From Leguminivora glycinivorella (lineage: Eukaryota > Arthropoda > Insecta > Lepidoptera > Tortricidae): DNA of 64,000 bases. A program made the translations under genes and the position numbers. Positions 21,319 to 31,566 of this stretch are shown piece by piece; the first letter of the stretch is position 1, and each line of letters starts with the position of its first letter. A model generated the notes under the pieces. The model made no database searches and was not told where the DNA came from. It saw only the letters and a program-made list of their open reading frames with translations. The DNA lies in contig NC_062975.1 of the NCBI RefSeq assembly GCF_023078275.1, positions 8,035,141 through 8,099,140 on the forward strand, read 5' to 3'.

Positions 21319-21894
21319 CCACAAATTCGTCCACATGTTGTTACCGTTATGTGTGCAAACGTCGACTAATAAAGTGTCGTTAAAAGTAATTCTGACAGTG
21401 ACATTGACAGCCACAAATTCGTACACATTTTGTTACCGTAACGAGTGCACACGACGACTACATTTTGTTATTGTATCAATACGGTCGCATTGTTTGCACG
21501 ACGTTACCACGCGTTATGTCACATTTGACAGTTAGTTACTGATTTGAAGATTTTGCGACTGAAATGGTTGTATGGGTACAAAGATAAGAATAACAGACCT
21601 ACGCTTCGTGTCTGCTCCCCTGAGCCGAGATTTCGCTAATGAACTTACCGCTCGTCATTTTCACAAACTCTTATCCTAATTCTATAGATAAGCAGGGCCG
21701 TTTTCTGTTCCTATTGCGGCGTTACTAATTATATCTATCTTTATATTGAGAAGGTAGATAAGAAGCTATTATTTTAAGTACAAACTGGTTGAAAACTCGG
21801 TAGTAGGTTTAGATGTCGTTGCAAGTTATTGAAAGACGTAAAGTAAAGTTAACTAGGTACCTAGGTTTAGTTCAAAAACAATCCTCTCCGGTAT
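21319..21894. other. Imperfect repeats of a TTGTTACCG...CGACTA motif, otherwise unrecognised
   Basis: CACATGTTGTTACCGTTATG with CGTCGACTA (about 21330-21370) and CACATTTTGTTACCGTAACG with CGACGACTA (about 21423-21460) are two related blocks, and a third lies near 19725-19757. The origin is unclear. Confidence 0.45.
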
Positions 21895-21945
21895 CGGGTT
21901 AAGAATTTCACCACCCCTTTTCCTCCCGTGAGTCTCGTTGTAGGT
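21895..21945 (+). mobile_element. Fragment of the TTTCACCACCCC retroposon
   Basis: GGGTTAAGAATTTCACCACC followed by CTTTTCCTCCCGTGAGTCTC matches the 5' part of the copy at 1286. Only about 50 bp is clear. Confidence 0.55.
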
Positions 21946-22444
21946 GATGTACTAGCAGCCTGTGACTGAAATATGACAATATCGTTACCTTTTATTTACC
22001 CCTTAATTGATATAAATAGAACCTAAGTAGTTAACTACCTTTTATTTTGGAATACTGGCGTGATTTGTATGTAGGTATGTATTTCATGTCTGCGCACATA
22101 GCACATTGTTCTCAAATATAATTTACTAATAAATAATTTTGACAAAACAAACTACGAAAACAACATTATGGCAGTCAACCGCTCCATTTTGCAGACGCTA
22201 TATTAAATTGAAAACGCGATTTTTCTTCTAAAATATGTTCGCAAACTTCCCAAATGCCGAGTCAAAATTAAAATTAAGGTTCGTTCATACTTGAGTTCGT
22301 CTTGGCTGCAATAGGCTGCAATAAGATTCGCATTTATCTGCATTGAGAGACCTAATATTAAATTCCAAGTTTTCAGCTTAAGTGTTCGTCCGCCGGAACT
22401 CTTTGAGATGAGCACCTATAACATTACTGTAGGTATGTACCTAT

Positions 22445-22577
22445 CAGTGGCGGAGCGTCGATACAACTCGATTCCCAACGGGTTCCCTAAAATTCTCTAG
22501 TATCTGTAGAAGTCCATACAAAACAGATTCCAAAAACCCCTCCGACGACCAACGAAAATTTTCACGCCCCGCCACTG
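22445..22577. mobile_element. hAT-like MITE with CAGTGGCGGAGCG ends
   Basis: The stretch starts CAGTGGCGGAGCG and ends CGCCCCGCCACTG, a 13-bp inverted pair with one mismatch. CAGTGGCG ends are common in hAT elements. The flanking octamers are only partly alike, so the target duplication is not confirmed. Confidence 0.55.
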
Positions 22578-22675
22578 GTATATGACTAGTAGACCTATAT
22601 GATTAGTAGCTGGACAGCTCCTTAATTTTTAAGCGCATTTTGTCCTGCATAATAATAAATAACTTAACCTAGACT

Positions 22676-23010
22676 TGGCTCATGAGATAACCGCCATGTG
22701 GGATTTTGGATCAACGATCATTGGTCCGATAGTCGTTTCAGCGAACGTTCTGACTCTCGCTAGGTGGCTGGATCAAGGGCCAGATGCAGAAGGCGGTGAT
22801 CTTGGACACGGCACGGATAGTCCGACGGTTCCTCTCTCTGCAGCCCTAACCACCGGCAGCTTGGGCCCTGCCCCGCTGCTGGCGGCACCCTAGGTTAGGT
22901 TTTTTATAATATGTTTATATGTTTTTATATTGTTTTGTAAATGTTTTTATATTTTATTTTTACTATATACATATTGTAAAATACCTAGCCTAAGAAAGAA
23001 AATAAATACT
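22676..23010 (+). pseudogene. LINE protein tail with frameshift and 3' untranslated region
   Basis: The frame from 22675 reads AHEITAMWDFGSTIIGPIVV then SAN, a C-terminal segment known from non-LTR retrotransposon proteins. After that the conserved reading (GWIKGQMQKAVILDTARIVR) continues in another frame, showing a frameshift near 22755. AT-rich 3' sequence ends in an AAGAAAGAAAATAAA stretch. The copy is 5' truncated and dead. Confidence 0.65.
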
Positions 23011-23122
23011 GAGAATAATAACTTAATATTAGATTACGACTTAAACAACAGTAACTGCAATAATCTCCGAATGTTGCTAGCTTGGGAATCGTTGAATCAT
23101 AAACGTCTCATTCAATAGTTTT

Positions 23123-23185
23123 TAACCCCCGACGCAAAAACGAAGGGGTGTTATAAATTTGACGTGTCTGTCTGTCTGTCCGTCC

Positions 23186-23227
<42 letters not shown>

Positions 23228-23378
23228 GTGTGTGTCTGTCTGTGGCATCGTAGCTCCCGAACGGATGAACCGATTTAGATTTAGTTTGTTTTTGTCTGAA
23301 AGCTGAGTTAGTCGGGAGTGTTCTTAGCCATGTTTCATGAAAATCGGTCAACAATGTCGCAGTCGGGGGTTTTTTTCA
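23123..23378 (+). mobile_element. CCCCCGACGCAAAAACG element with (TGTC)n, copy 1
   Basis: The element starts AACCCCCGACGCAAAAACGA and ends CGCAGTCGGGGGTTTTTTT, so CCCCCGAC and GTCGGGGG form inverted ends. It includes GTGTTATAAATTTGACGTGT, a TGTC/GTCC microsatellite (about 23166-23245) and CGAACGGATGAACCGATTTA. A second copy is at 36528-36737. It is a lepidopteran repeat type without coding capacity. Confidence 0.75.
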
Positions 23379-24109
23379 AAATTTTAATTTTGTGGTTAGG
23401 TTATTATTTGCTGATAAGTTGTTTTCCTGGAGTTGGTCGATAACGAGTATTATATCTAGCTAAATAAGTTACTACGTGCTTACATGAAACAAGTCGCAAA
23501 ACTTTGTTAGATAAAAAATATCTTGTACAATGTCGTAGCAGTGTAAGTATAAACTTATCGAGTCGTAGTAATCAGTGTAATCACAAACTCATCCGTAAAT
23601 TTCGTTTTTTTTTTTCGTTATATTGCAACATCATTATTTAACCAACCAAGTAAAATGCAGCATTACATGTACCCAGCCATATTTTAAATTGCGACAAATA
23701 CATCAAATCTATTTCAGTACTGAGCGGCTGGAAATTCTGTTAAAAATGCAAGGCCCGATATCCGCTAACCCCGAAATATATTTTCACCTGCATAAGCTAC
23801 AGAGACCTACATTTTATATGTACTCGTACTAACTTCGGACGTGACCTTTCCAGCTACAATTTATTCACGCGAGCTTATGGAACCAGACAGTATTTAGAGA
23901 GTAAGCCGCAGATGACCCAATTCCGCCCCTAATTGACACTAGACACACACGCTTTGTCGGTGTACATAACTACCGCGTTAACACGTAGTTATGCTGCATA
24001 ATAACTGCATATGACGGGAGATTGGCTGGCATATGCAAATTTGGATTTACATATTTTGTACGCATCTTTTAGCAAAACACTGTAATTACGTAGCTTAAGT
24101 GACAATCTG
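23379..24109. other. No supported feature
   Basis: AT-rich sequence with short open frames lacking motifs. Confidence 0.35.
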
Positions 24110-24224
24110 AACATTCATGGAACGCCTGTCGCATGTGTGGTTTGTCCCTTGGGTAGATAGAGGGATGTGTCCAAACGACTTAGTCGCCACAGTGACGTTA
24201 CGTTTCGTACACTACAAAGCGTTA

Positions 24225-24345
24225 ACCAAGCGATTTTCAAATGAAGTATGAACCTGAATAGGCTCTTTCTGGACGAATCCACTTCATTGTAGGCCACGTC
24301 TTCGCCTTCAGTCTATAGCCATGTCTATTTATAAGCCTATTTTTT
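24225..24345 (+). pseudogene. Decayed LINE protein tail (copy of the FKSRVNRHLL family)
   Basis: The frame ending at the TAG 24290-24292 reads IFK, a stop, then SMNLNRLFLDESTSL. This aligns with ATFKSRVNRHLLGELTPS at 48163-48241 and keeps the same downstream GTAGGCCACGTCTTCGCCTT. It is a 5'-truncated, mutated LINE 3' end. Confidence 0.55.
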
Positions 24346-24377
24346 AAGCCTATTTATATAAAAAAAGATTTTTTTTT

Positions 24378-24626
24378 TGTAATATTGGGGACACCTTACA
24401 CAGATCAACTTAGCCCCAAACTAAGCAAAGCTTGTACTATGGGTGCTAAGCGACGATATACATACTTAAATAGATAAATACATACTTATATACATAGAAA
24501 ACATCCATGACTCAGGAACAAATATCAGTGCTCATCACATAAATAAATGCCCTTACCGGGATTCGAACCCAGGACCGCGGCTTAGCAGGCAGGGTCACTA
24601 CCGACTGAGCCAGACTGGTCATCAAA
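24378..24626 (-). mobile_element. tRNA-derived SINE, full-length copy, reverse
   Basis: Read on the minus strand the head contains GGCTCAGTCGGTAGTGACCC and GGTTCGAATCCCGGTAAGGG. The body ends with TTTGGGGCTAAGTTGATCTG and GTGTCCCCAATATTAC, then an A-run. It closely matches 11685-11948 in the opposite orientation. Confidence 0.85.
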
Positions 24627-24889
24627 TGATTTGAATGTTTGCTACGGGGCTTGAACCGCACCATTTACTGGTTAGACGTTCATCTTTCTGGAAACTAAAC
24701 GGTGGCCGTGCGGTTTCAAAGGAATTTCCCTCCGCTACGCTAACGCGATTGGTCATGTAATGAACTTTTATGTTAGACTTGCTTGCGATAAAAAACTAAT
24801 ACTTAAGTATTTAGTGCACGACAGTCCGTTCCATATCGTAGCTCGATCTCACATAGCTACATGTCATATAAGACATTTTTCACATACCT

Positions 24890-25235
24890 AACCCAAGCCT
24901 GTATTGTGTATTTCCAAAAAAATGTAGGCAGATCACATAAAACGTCTTAAATTTCAATGCCATTCTTAGCAAATAAGTGCGTTTTCACATTATCCGATCC
25001 GATATCGGATGTCGGAAGGATTTCAATAGAAAAAATCCAAGATGGCGCCTGTAATGTATGGGATATCGGTCCGACATCCGATATCGGATCGGATAATGTG
25101 AAAACGCACTAACGGGTTGAAAGAAAAAAAAATATCCCAATTGATCTCATAACCCATAGTCGAATTCTAGCGACACCCACGGGAGGAAAGGGGTAGTGAA
25201 ATTCTTACCCTGTCACCACACGGGGCATTGCTCGC
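24890..25235 (-). mobile_element. TTTCACCACCCC retroposon split by a TAA-flanked MITE
   Basis: The outer copy carries AAGCCTGTATTGTGTATTTC-like, CAATGCCATTCTTAGCAAATAA, then after the insert CGGGTTGAAAG and CGACACCCACGGGAGGAAAG. The 133-bp MITE (24977-25109) splits the block that reads GGCAAATAAGGGGTTGAAAG in the copies at 29993 and 56473. Confidence 0.75.
24977..25109. mobile_element. TAA-flanked palindromic MITE (GTGCGTTTTCACATTATCCG), copy 1
   Basis: This 133-bp element starts GTGCGTTTTCACATTATCCG and ends CGGATAATGTGAAAACGCAC, with the inversion continuing through ATCCGATATCGGATGTCGG. TAA flanks both sides (24974-24976, 25110-25112). A 3-bp TAA duplication fits PIF/Harbinger. It is nested in a retroposon, so it is younger than that copy. 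Confidence 0.9.
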
Positions 25236-25454
25236 ACGGCAGTTATTATTTGTTATACTGATAAGTTATTGATTTTGTTCTACCCCTTTACACTTCAAAG
25301 CTTATTTGGACCAAGCGGAAGCATGCACGCCTCACAGCGCTGAGCGACCGTCTCGTCTCCTTCCGTCAGTTGAAACACCTACGTTACGTTGCTTCATTGC
25401 CTGACGTATTCAAAAATATATATTTACACACCCATTTATTTATATTGAATAATC

Positions 25455-25735
25455 AATATTCAAACTTGGTAACAATTAGCCAAAAAAACTAAACGGTCCG
25501 ACACAGATAATTCTCAAATTCCGTTACGATTGATTAAGTTTTGAAGGAGGAAACAGACGAGAGCGGAACCTCGATTTTAAAGATTTTTTCGCTATATCTT
25601 TTGACTGAGTTCTTCTGAATGGACAATTCTTTTTTGGATAAATCTAGTTAAAACACTAGTGTATTTAACTAAGATTCCCAAATTGAAAGGGGGGCTCCTT
25701 TCCATTTTAGAATTTTCGCTCCTGTAGCGTCTTAA
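25455..25735 (-). mobile_element. TTAA-type MITE (GACGCTACAGGAG family), copy 3, truncated
   Basis: The right end is TCGCTCCTGTAGCGTCTTAA and the interior carries AACTAAACGGTCCGACACAG and AGGAGGAAACAGACGAGAGC in reverse orientation. The other terminus is absent beyond about 25455. Confidence 0.7.
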
Positions 25736-25911
25736 TCAAACATTACCTACATAATAAATATAAATAATTATAACTGTATACTATAATTATAATATAGTTT
25801 AACATAGATATTGTTTATACCAAATGAAATAAATATATTTGAGTTTAATACACAATAATAACATAATATATTATTTAGTACTGACATGTAACGATCTGTT
25901 ATCAAATAAAT

Positions 25912-25946
25912 TTCATTTCATTTCATTTCATTTCATTTCATTTCAT
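25912..25946. repeat. (TTTCA)n tract
   Basis: Seven TTTCA units follow CAAATAAATTTCATTTCA, the arrangement of a LINE or SINE 3' tail. A similar tract is at 38933-38963. Confidence 0.85.
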
Positions 25947-26030
25947 TACAATAAGTACTTTGCTATGTAACCAACTTAGAGGTGAGCAAGCTCGTAGCTC
26001 TAGTTACTGGAAGCAAATAGTATATCATCA

Positions 26031-26173
26031 CTACTTTTAAAAAAACTTGTATCTTCGTCTGTCAATGAAAAGAAAATTGTAGTAAGTATGTATGGAATGC
26101 ATATAGACTTACTGCGTTTTAACTTTGAGCAGCAGAGTGAGATACGAGATTTTTTCAAAGTAGTGACGATATG
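26031..26173. mobile_element. MITE with TATATCGTCACTACTTT termini, copy 2
   Basis: Starts TATATCATCACTACTTTTAA and ends AAAGTAGTGACGATATG. The interior is nearly the same as 1078-1231, including TCAATGAAAAGAAAATTGTA, which fixes both ends of the family. Confidence 0.75.
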
Positions 26174-26327
26174 TGACTACATCAGGTGGCTCTATTGCAC
26201 AGAACCTGATCAATCTACGGAGAAAATTGCATTTATCCGCATGTAGAGTAAAGTTACCTGATGAAAATGTAAAAGAAGCAACTACGTACGAGTGCGTTAT
26301 GAAATATCCCAACTTAATAGTACCTAC

Positions 26328-26390
26328 ATTACGATACAAGTGCGGAAAAAAGGACGAGTGCTTTAAATCGACACGAGTTACGAAGTATCG
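26328..26390. repeat. Fragment of the GTACATTACGA repeat, copy 3
   Basis: ACATTACGATACAAGTGCGG, then GTGCTTTAAATCGACACGAG. Only the first part of the family is present. Confidence 0.5.
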
Positions 26391-26536
26391 TAAATATACT
26401 TATTTTTTTTCAGAATATAAAAGTATATTCAGACAGTGTCAAACATTCTGCTGTATTCTCCGCAATGCGTGAGCAAAATATAGAAAATGCTTATATTGAA
26501 CTCGTTGGAAACATTTATCAGCAAAGCACCGCAAGC

Positions 26537-26609
26537 ATTAAATTTTCGCACGATCCCATGTAATCGGCTGGCCCCGACAGTCGGGTTCTTGGTAGCGAAA
26601 GTGTTAAAT
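26537..26609 (-). mobile_element. Partial TTAA-type MITE (CACTTTCGCTACC family)
   Basis: Ends GGTAGCGAAAGTGTTAA after CCCGACAGTCGGGTTCTT, matching the reverse complement of the left end of 37566-37696. The middle is deleted. It abuts the reverse transcriptase relic directly, so the junction marks the 5' truncation point of that LINE or an insertion beside it. Confidence 0.6.
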
Positions 26610-27495
26610 TGCAAAATTTCGCATAGAAAAGGGAGTCAAGCAAGGCGACCCGCTGTCCCCAAAATTATTCACCTCAAGCCTACAGCATATTTTCCAAAAG
26701 TTTGCGACTAAGTGGGAAAAAATGGGCATTGATATCGGCAACAAGAAATTAACTAACTTGCGATTTGCAGACGACATCGTTTTGTTCTCCCACACTGCAC
26801 CCCATCTACAACAAATGCTACAAGACCTTAGCACGGCAAGTCTTGAAGTCGGACTCACAATGAACATGGCCAAAACCAAGTTGATGACCAACAGGGGGAA
26901 AGATACGGTCACGGTTGATGGACAGGATATCCAATATGTCGCAGCATCCTTCGAAAACAGGCAGTGCAAAGAAATCGATCGACGCATCGAGAACGCCTGG
27001 AAGAGCTTCTGGTCCATGAAGACGCTAATGAAGGACAACCTTCCACTGACACTAAAGCGCAAACTCGTCGACATGTGTATCCTGCCTATCCTAACATACG
27101 GCGCCCAAACTTGGTCATTGACGGAAGCCCAAAAGTCCCGACTCAAGATTTGCCAGCGAGCAATGGAGCGCAGCATACTCGGAGTCCGCAGAACCGATCG
27201 GGTTAGGAACACCGAACTGCGCTCCAAAACTGGTATTGTAGATGTGGGTGTTAAGTCTGCAAGGCTCAAGTGGGATTGGGCAGGACATGTCTGCCGAATG
27301 CATCCAGATCGGTGGGCCAAATTGGCTACCGACTGGACACCACAGATTAGCCGGGGCAGAGGTAGGCCAAAGAAAAGATGGCGGGATGACCTCGACGCAT
27401 TTTGCAGCGACTGGCCAGAGCAGGCGGCAAATCGTGACGAGTGGCGAAAGAAAGGGGAGGCCTTTGCCCAGCAGTGGGACACAATTATAGGCTAG
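26608..27495 (+). pseudogene. RTE-type reverse transcriptase, C-terminal 295 residues, 5' truncated
   Basis: One unbroken frame runs from about 26608 to the TAG at 27493-27495. It begins in the RT domain with KGVKQGDPLSPKLF (motif B), followed by LRFADDIVLFSH, where FADD (about 26764-26775) holds the catalytic aspartates. The thumb region and the C-terminal GRGRPKKRWRDDLDAF and FAQQWDTIIG close the protein. The usual N-terminal endonuclease and the first RT motifs are absent. An A-run follows the stop. Lack of stops suggests recent insertion; it cannot move on its own. Confidence 0.85.
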
Positions 27496-27770
27496 GGGAA
27501 AAAAAAAAAGTATATTAAGATTAGGTAAACTACACGATTACTAATTAATCTAATTTAGATTTAAAATTCATACAATAATATAAGCTCCCCTTTGTTCCAT
27601 ACATAAAAAAAAAAAAAAAATAAAATAAAATATCTTTATTTCAGACCAAAGTCCATACACATAAACTTCTTTTATTTTCGTATGGTATCGACATTTTCTA
27701 TTTCCCGAAAGAAAGTTTTCTGTGCCAATTTCCTGTGAAACATTCTTGAACACTCTAAGAACTTTTCGGA
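27496..27770. other. LINE 3' flank and A-rich junction
   Basis: A-runs at about 27498-27510 and 27606-27622 bracket an AT-rich segment. The sequence after 27622 (AAATATCTTTATTTCAGACC) looks like the reverse-oriented tail of another retroposon. Confidence 0.45.
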
Positions 27771-27835
27771 TTTTGGGGAACTTTCCTAACTTATATATAT
27801 TGTAATTACCTGATTAGAAATAAATATTACCTATA

Positions 27836-27932
27836 GGACATTCCTACACAGATTTACTGAGTCCCACGGTAAGCTCAAGATGGCTTGTGTTGCAGGTACT
27901 CAGACAACTATTGTATATAATATATACCTAAT
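27836..27932 (-). mobile_element. 3' part of a tRNA-SINE-related repeat
   Basis: GGACATTCCTACACAGATTT, TACTGAGTCCCACGGTAAGC and GTACTCAGACAACTATTGTA match the first part of 48518-48752. The tRNA-like head is missing. Confidence 0.6.
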
Positions 27933-27948
27933 ATAATCTATAATTACT

Positions 27949-28336
27949 TATACACCCTGTTTTTATTGAATTCCGTTAACTTTAAGGGAAGGTTCTTTAG
28001 ATCAAATAGGTACAATTAATTTCTCTAAGAAACAAGTGTCTTAACTTTTACGGTTATCGAGTTATTAAAAAAATTAAGATAATTACTGAACACGTCTGTG
28101 ACAGCCTTTACCAATTCCTAATGTTATTTATTTTGACATGTGCCGTCAATCACTTGACACTATCTTAAATGTAATTCTTAGGGGTCTCTCACACTAATAA
28201 ATTCATTTATTATGTATCAAAACGGCGAAAAAGTTTTTTTTGCGAATTTGACTAAAAGTGATATACAGGATGGTTCCTGATAATGAACCTAACGACGTGT
28301 CGAATTTAACGGAAATCAAAAAAAAAACACGGTGTA
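27949..28336. mobile_element. TATACACC-type MITE, copy 2, intact
   Basis: Starts TATACACCCTGTTTTTATTG and ends AACACGGTGTATA, an inverted terminal pair. Inner blocks include TTAACTTTTACGGTTATCGA and GGTTCCTGATAATGAACCTA. This copy is uninterrupted and gives the empty reference for the insertion in 56211-56773. The superfamily is unclear; the ends abut TA. Confidence 0.8.
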
Positions 28337-28470
28337 TACATAGAAATCGTCCATGACTCAGGAAGAAATATCTGAACCCGTCAAACAAATAAATGACCTT
28401 ACCGGGATTCGAACCCGGGACCGCGGCGTAGCAGGCAGGGTCACTACGCGCTAGGCCAGGCCGGTATAAA
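28337..28470 (-). mobile_element. tRNA-derived SINE, head and part of body, reverse
   Basis: Minus strand: GGCCTAGCGCGTAGTGACCC, then the B-box GGTTCGAATCCCGGTAAGGT, then body to GAGTCATGGACGATTTCTAT. It abuts the end of the preceding MITE at about 28335. Confidence 0.8.
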
Positions 28471-29355
28471 CTATAAATGCCCTTAGATTGGTATATGTAT
28501 GTATGTATAAGCTTTACTGTACAAGGAAACAAAAGAGACACAGTTACAGAGTCAGTAATATACAATGTAGGCGGACTTATCCCTTTATGGGATCTCTTCC
28601 AGTCAACCTTTGAAGAAATGAGTAGAAGTAAATTAACGGTGAATGATAAATATACACGGTGTTTCCGGTATCACTCAAAAGCTCAGACACCCCAACTGAT
28701 TTTTATTTTTTTAAACGTATCTATAATGTTCATTTTTTAATCTGATGATTATTATTTTTTTAAATTGAGTTTTAAATTTTCTGTGCAGCTCTACTCGGCT
28801 TTTAACTCTACACTCAATAAAATAATTGCTAGCTACCATCATAAACCTTCAAACTGTTTAATTGTGTACGTTACTGCAACGACATAAGGTTTACCAATAG
28901 ACAGCTATGTCAATGTAAAGCACTTTAACCTGTGTCACAGTAAACTTCAAATTGGACAGGTGACTCAGTAAGCAAATTTAAACCTAAAATTCAAAATGAC
29001 AAGGTTGTAATTAGGTACGAGTTCAATTTGTTATGACTTATGATAAACTTTAAAATTAAACTGACGCACAACGTCTATCTCGTAGCGCAAAAAATAATCG
29101 TCCAAGTAACCAGCCAGTATTAATACCCTTAAATACTGAAAAAGGTATACAACCTCTAACAATATGATATGCACAATGTTGTATTACAAATTTGTAGAAT
29201 GGGCACGTAAACAATAACCAATAATACAAATTAAAACAAAAAATATTACCCCCATCAAGATATAGCTCAATCGATTCTACTCTCGATTCTGAACAAACAG
29301 TTTTCAGGTTTTTAGTGTTAAGTGAAACACGGTGTATTTAAAAAAGTACAACCAC
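28471..29355. other. No supported feature
   Basis: AT-rich sequence; the open frame 28477-28740 lacks any motif. Confidence 0.35.
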
Positions 29356-29358
29356 TAA

Positions 29359-29476
29359 GGGCCACTTGCACCAACGAAAATGGAGGGTTAACCCGAGGGT
29401 TAACCCACCATTTTATATGAAATTTGACAGATGACAGCCCATTAACTCTGAGTTAAGTGGTTGGTGCAAGTGGGCC
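29359..29476. mobile_element. Palindromic MITE with GGGCCACTTGCACC ends
   Basis: Starts GGGCCACTTGCACCAAC and ends GTTGGTGCAAGTGGGCC, flanked by TAA on the left and TTAA on the right. GAGGGTTAACCCGAGGGTTA lies inside. This is a familiar lepidopteran MITE form. The flanks allow a TAA duplication of PIF/Harbinger type, if one extra T belongs to the element. Confidence 0.8.
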
Positions 29477-29992
29477 TTAAAGAGTTTGGTATTGTCTTCA
29501 ATTCATTCATTCTTCATTCATCTTTCGTCTGTAGTAAATAAAATTATTCCAAAATAAAATAACAGTAAGTTCTCTAAGGCAAACACAAATCTAAATTACT
29601 GCCATTTCATACAAAGCCATTTCACCGCATTAGAGAAATTTAAAACAATAGGACCATCCCAGGGGGTATAGGGGGATAGTCTGGGGAGTCACCCGTTTAA
29701 ATATTTGTTCTTGTTATTTATACTTAGACTCCACTCCATCCTGTATACTCACGCGTACAAAATGTCTCAAATAATATTTAATTTTCCGAAAACCACGTTT
29801 CGCATACGAGTGTTTAATTACATTAAGGAACGAATTTACAAACCGCCCGCAGAGTTGTACTGTTTTTCATTTCATTTAAATTTAAATAAGTTCTCTTTGA
29901 CACGACAAGGCGTAATGACACAAAGTTCCGTTTTTGTAGAATGTAGATAATGATTACCTACATATTAAATTACTATAGTTACCTAAATACAC
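29477..29992. other. No supported feature
   Basis: The open frame 29705-29950 has no recognisable domain. Confidence 0.35.
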
Positions 29993-30250
29993 ATACAATC
30001 ACGCCTGTATCCCATAAAGGGGTAGGCAGAACACATGAAACTACTAAAGCTTCAGTGCCACTCTTGGCAAATAAGGGGTTGAAAGAAAACGAAACTGTGA
30101 CATTGCAGTGACAGGTTGCCAGCCTCTTCTCGCCTACGCCACAATTTAACCCATATCCCATAGTCGCCTTCTACGACACCCACGGGAAGAAAGGGGGTGG
30201 TGAAATTCTTAACCCGTCACCACACAGGCTCCACGGGAAGAAAGGGGGTG
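29993..30250 (-). mobile_element. TTTCACCACCCC retroposon, near-complete, reverse
   Basis: From the tail side: ACACATACAATCACGCCTGT, CCATAAAGGGGTAGGCAGAA, CTTGGCAAATAAGGGGTTGA, CCATAGTCGCCTTCTACGAC, CACGGGAAGAAAGGGGGTGG. After ACACAGGCT the block CACGGGAAGAAAGGGGGTGG is repeated, a small duplication of the terminus. Confidence 0.75.
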
Positions 30251-30280
30251 GTGACCTAAATACAAAACATGTAAATAGTA

Positions 30281-30540
30281 CATTACGATGCGGAAAAAGT
30301 AAGGTCGAAATTTCCTTTTCGCACGAGTATCGTACGACGTTTTTCAGTACAGATGGCCTTCCGAAGTTTCGACCTGGGGGGCGATTTTTGAATCTCGCAT
30401 ACGGGATTTTGTCACTAAAATACCGGTTGAAAACGGTGACTTGCTTATTTATTTTCAGTGACAATTTTCTGAATTCGAACGCGTGAGACTCGAAAATCGG
30501 CCCCCTGACAAGAAATGAACCAGTTCTCGCACTAGGTCAT
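30281..30540. repeat. Dispersed GTACATTACGA-family repeat, copy 4, interrupted
   Basis: Blocks GTACATTACGATGCGG, TTTCCTTTTCGCACGAGTAT, TTCAGTACAGATGGCCTTCC, then after an insert AAGAAATGAACCAGTTCTCG. A 132-bp palindromic MITE interrupts it at 30374-30505 and a (GTCC)n element at its A-run end. Confidence 0.65.
30374..30505. mobile_element. Palindromic MITE with GGGGGCGATTTTTGA ends
   Basis: Left end TGGGGGGCGATTTTTGAATC, right end GACTCGAAAATCGGCCCCCT, inverted with several mismatches; TTGTCACTAAAAT and ATTTTCAGTGACAA extend the pairing. Copies of the host repeat at 8680 and 20634 read through the site without it. Confidence 0.7.
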
Positions 30541-31109
30541 AAAAAACCGGCCAAGAGCGTGTCGGGCCACGCTCAGTGTAGGGTTCCGTAGTTTTCCGCA
30601 TTTTTCTCAAAAACTACTGAACCTATCAAGTTCAAAACAATTTTCCCAGAAAGTCTTTATAAATTTCTAATTTTGTGATTTTTTTCATATTTTTTAAGCA
30701 TATGGTTCAAAAGTTAGAGGGGGGGGGACGCACTTTTTTTTCCTTTAGGAGCGATTATTTCCGAAAATATTAATATTATCAAAAAACGATCTTAGTAAAC
30801 CCTTATTCATTTTTAAATACCTATCCAACAATATATCACACGTTGGGGTTGGAATGAAAAAAAAAAATCAGCCCCCACTTTACATGTAGGGGGGTACCCT
30901 AATAAAACATTTTTTTCCATTTTTTATTTTTGCACTTTGTTGGCGTGATTGATATACATATTGGTACCAAATTTCAGCTTTCTAGTGCTAACGGTTACTG
31001 AGATTATCGGCGGACGGACGGACGGACGGACGGACGGACGGACGGACGGACGGACAGACAGACATGGCGAAACTATAAGGGTTCCTAGTTTACTACGGAA
31101 CCCTAAAAA
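30541..31109 (-). mobile_element. (GTCC)n-bearing element, copy 3, uninterrupted
   Basis: Runs from AAAAAACCGGCCAAGAGCGT to CTACGGAACCCTAAAAAC with the (GGAC)n tract at about 31011-31065. It is the cleanest reference for reconstructing the nested pair at 4758-6102. It sits in the A-run at the end of the GTACATTACGA repeat, again a homopolymer target. Confidence 0.85.
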
Positions 31110-31566
31110 CAGCTTTTTTGTATAAATCTAGTAATTGTATAATAATCCCCCTCAGTGACACAGAATGGGCCGGATCGCATAATGAAATAGGTATTATTAC
31201 TTACTTTGTACGTGAAATCGCAAATAGTAGCTTGTATTTTAATGTGCTATCGCATTTTAGCGAAAAAAGATTCAAAAAGTTTTTTTTCCAAAATGGGTAA
31301 ATTTAATGTTTTTCCTACTCAGAATCACGAGACCTTTCCATCCTACTAGACGGAAAAAAGCGTCCCAAATTCAATTTTTCCACTTTGTTACCCCTTTTCA
31401 AACACTTTGTACAGGGGTTTCAAAGTGAAAAATATGCAAATTAATAGAAAATTTTGGGACCATTTTTTTGTCTCTTGTTTTTTTGTCCTAGATCGAAAGG
31501 GCTCGTGATTCTGAGTAGGAAAAACATGAAAATGGCCATCTAACTAGCTTTTAATTTATGCAATAA
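31110..31566. other. No gene; partial inverted symmetry
   Basis: TTTTTCCTACTCAGAATCACGAG (about 31311-31333) is inverted relative to CTCGTGATTCTGAGTAGGAA (31503-31522), so 31308-31530 may be another palindromic MITE with a diverged interior. Confidence 0.5.

Noticed and set aside
23151..23354. 67-residue minus-strand frame rich in TDRQ repeats
   Set aside because: Translation of the (TGTC)n microsatellite.
26604..27482. 292-residue minus-strand frame
   Set aside because: It is the antisense shadow of the reverse transcriptase reading frame on the plus strand.
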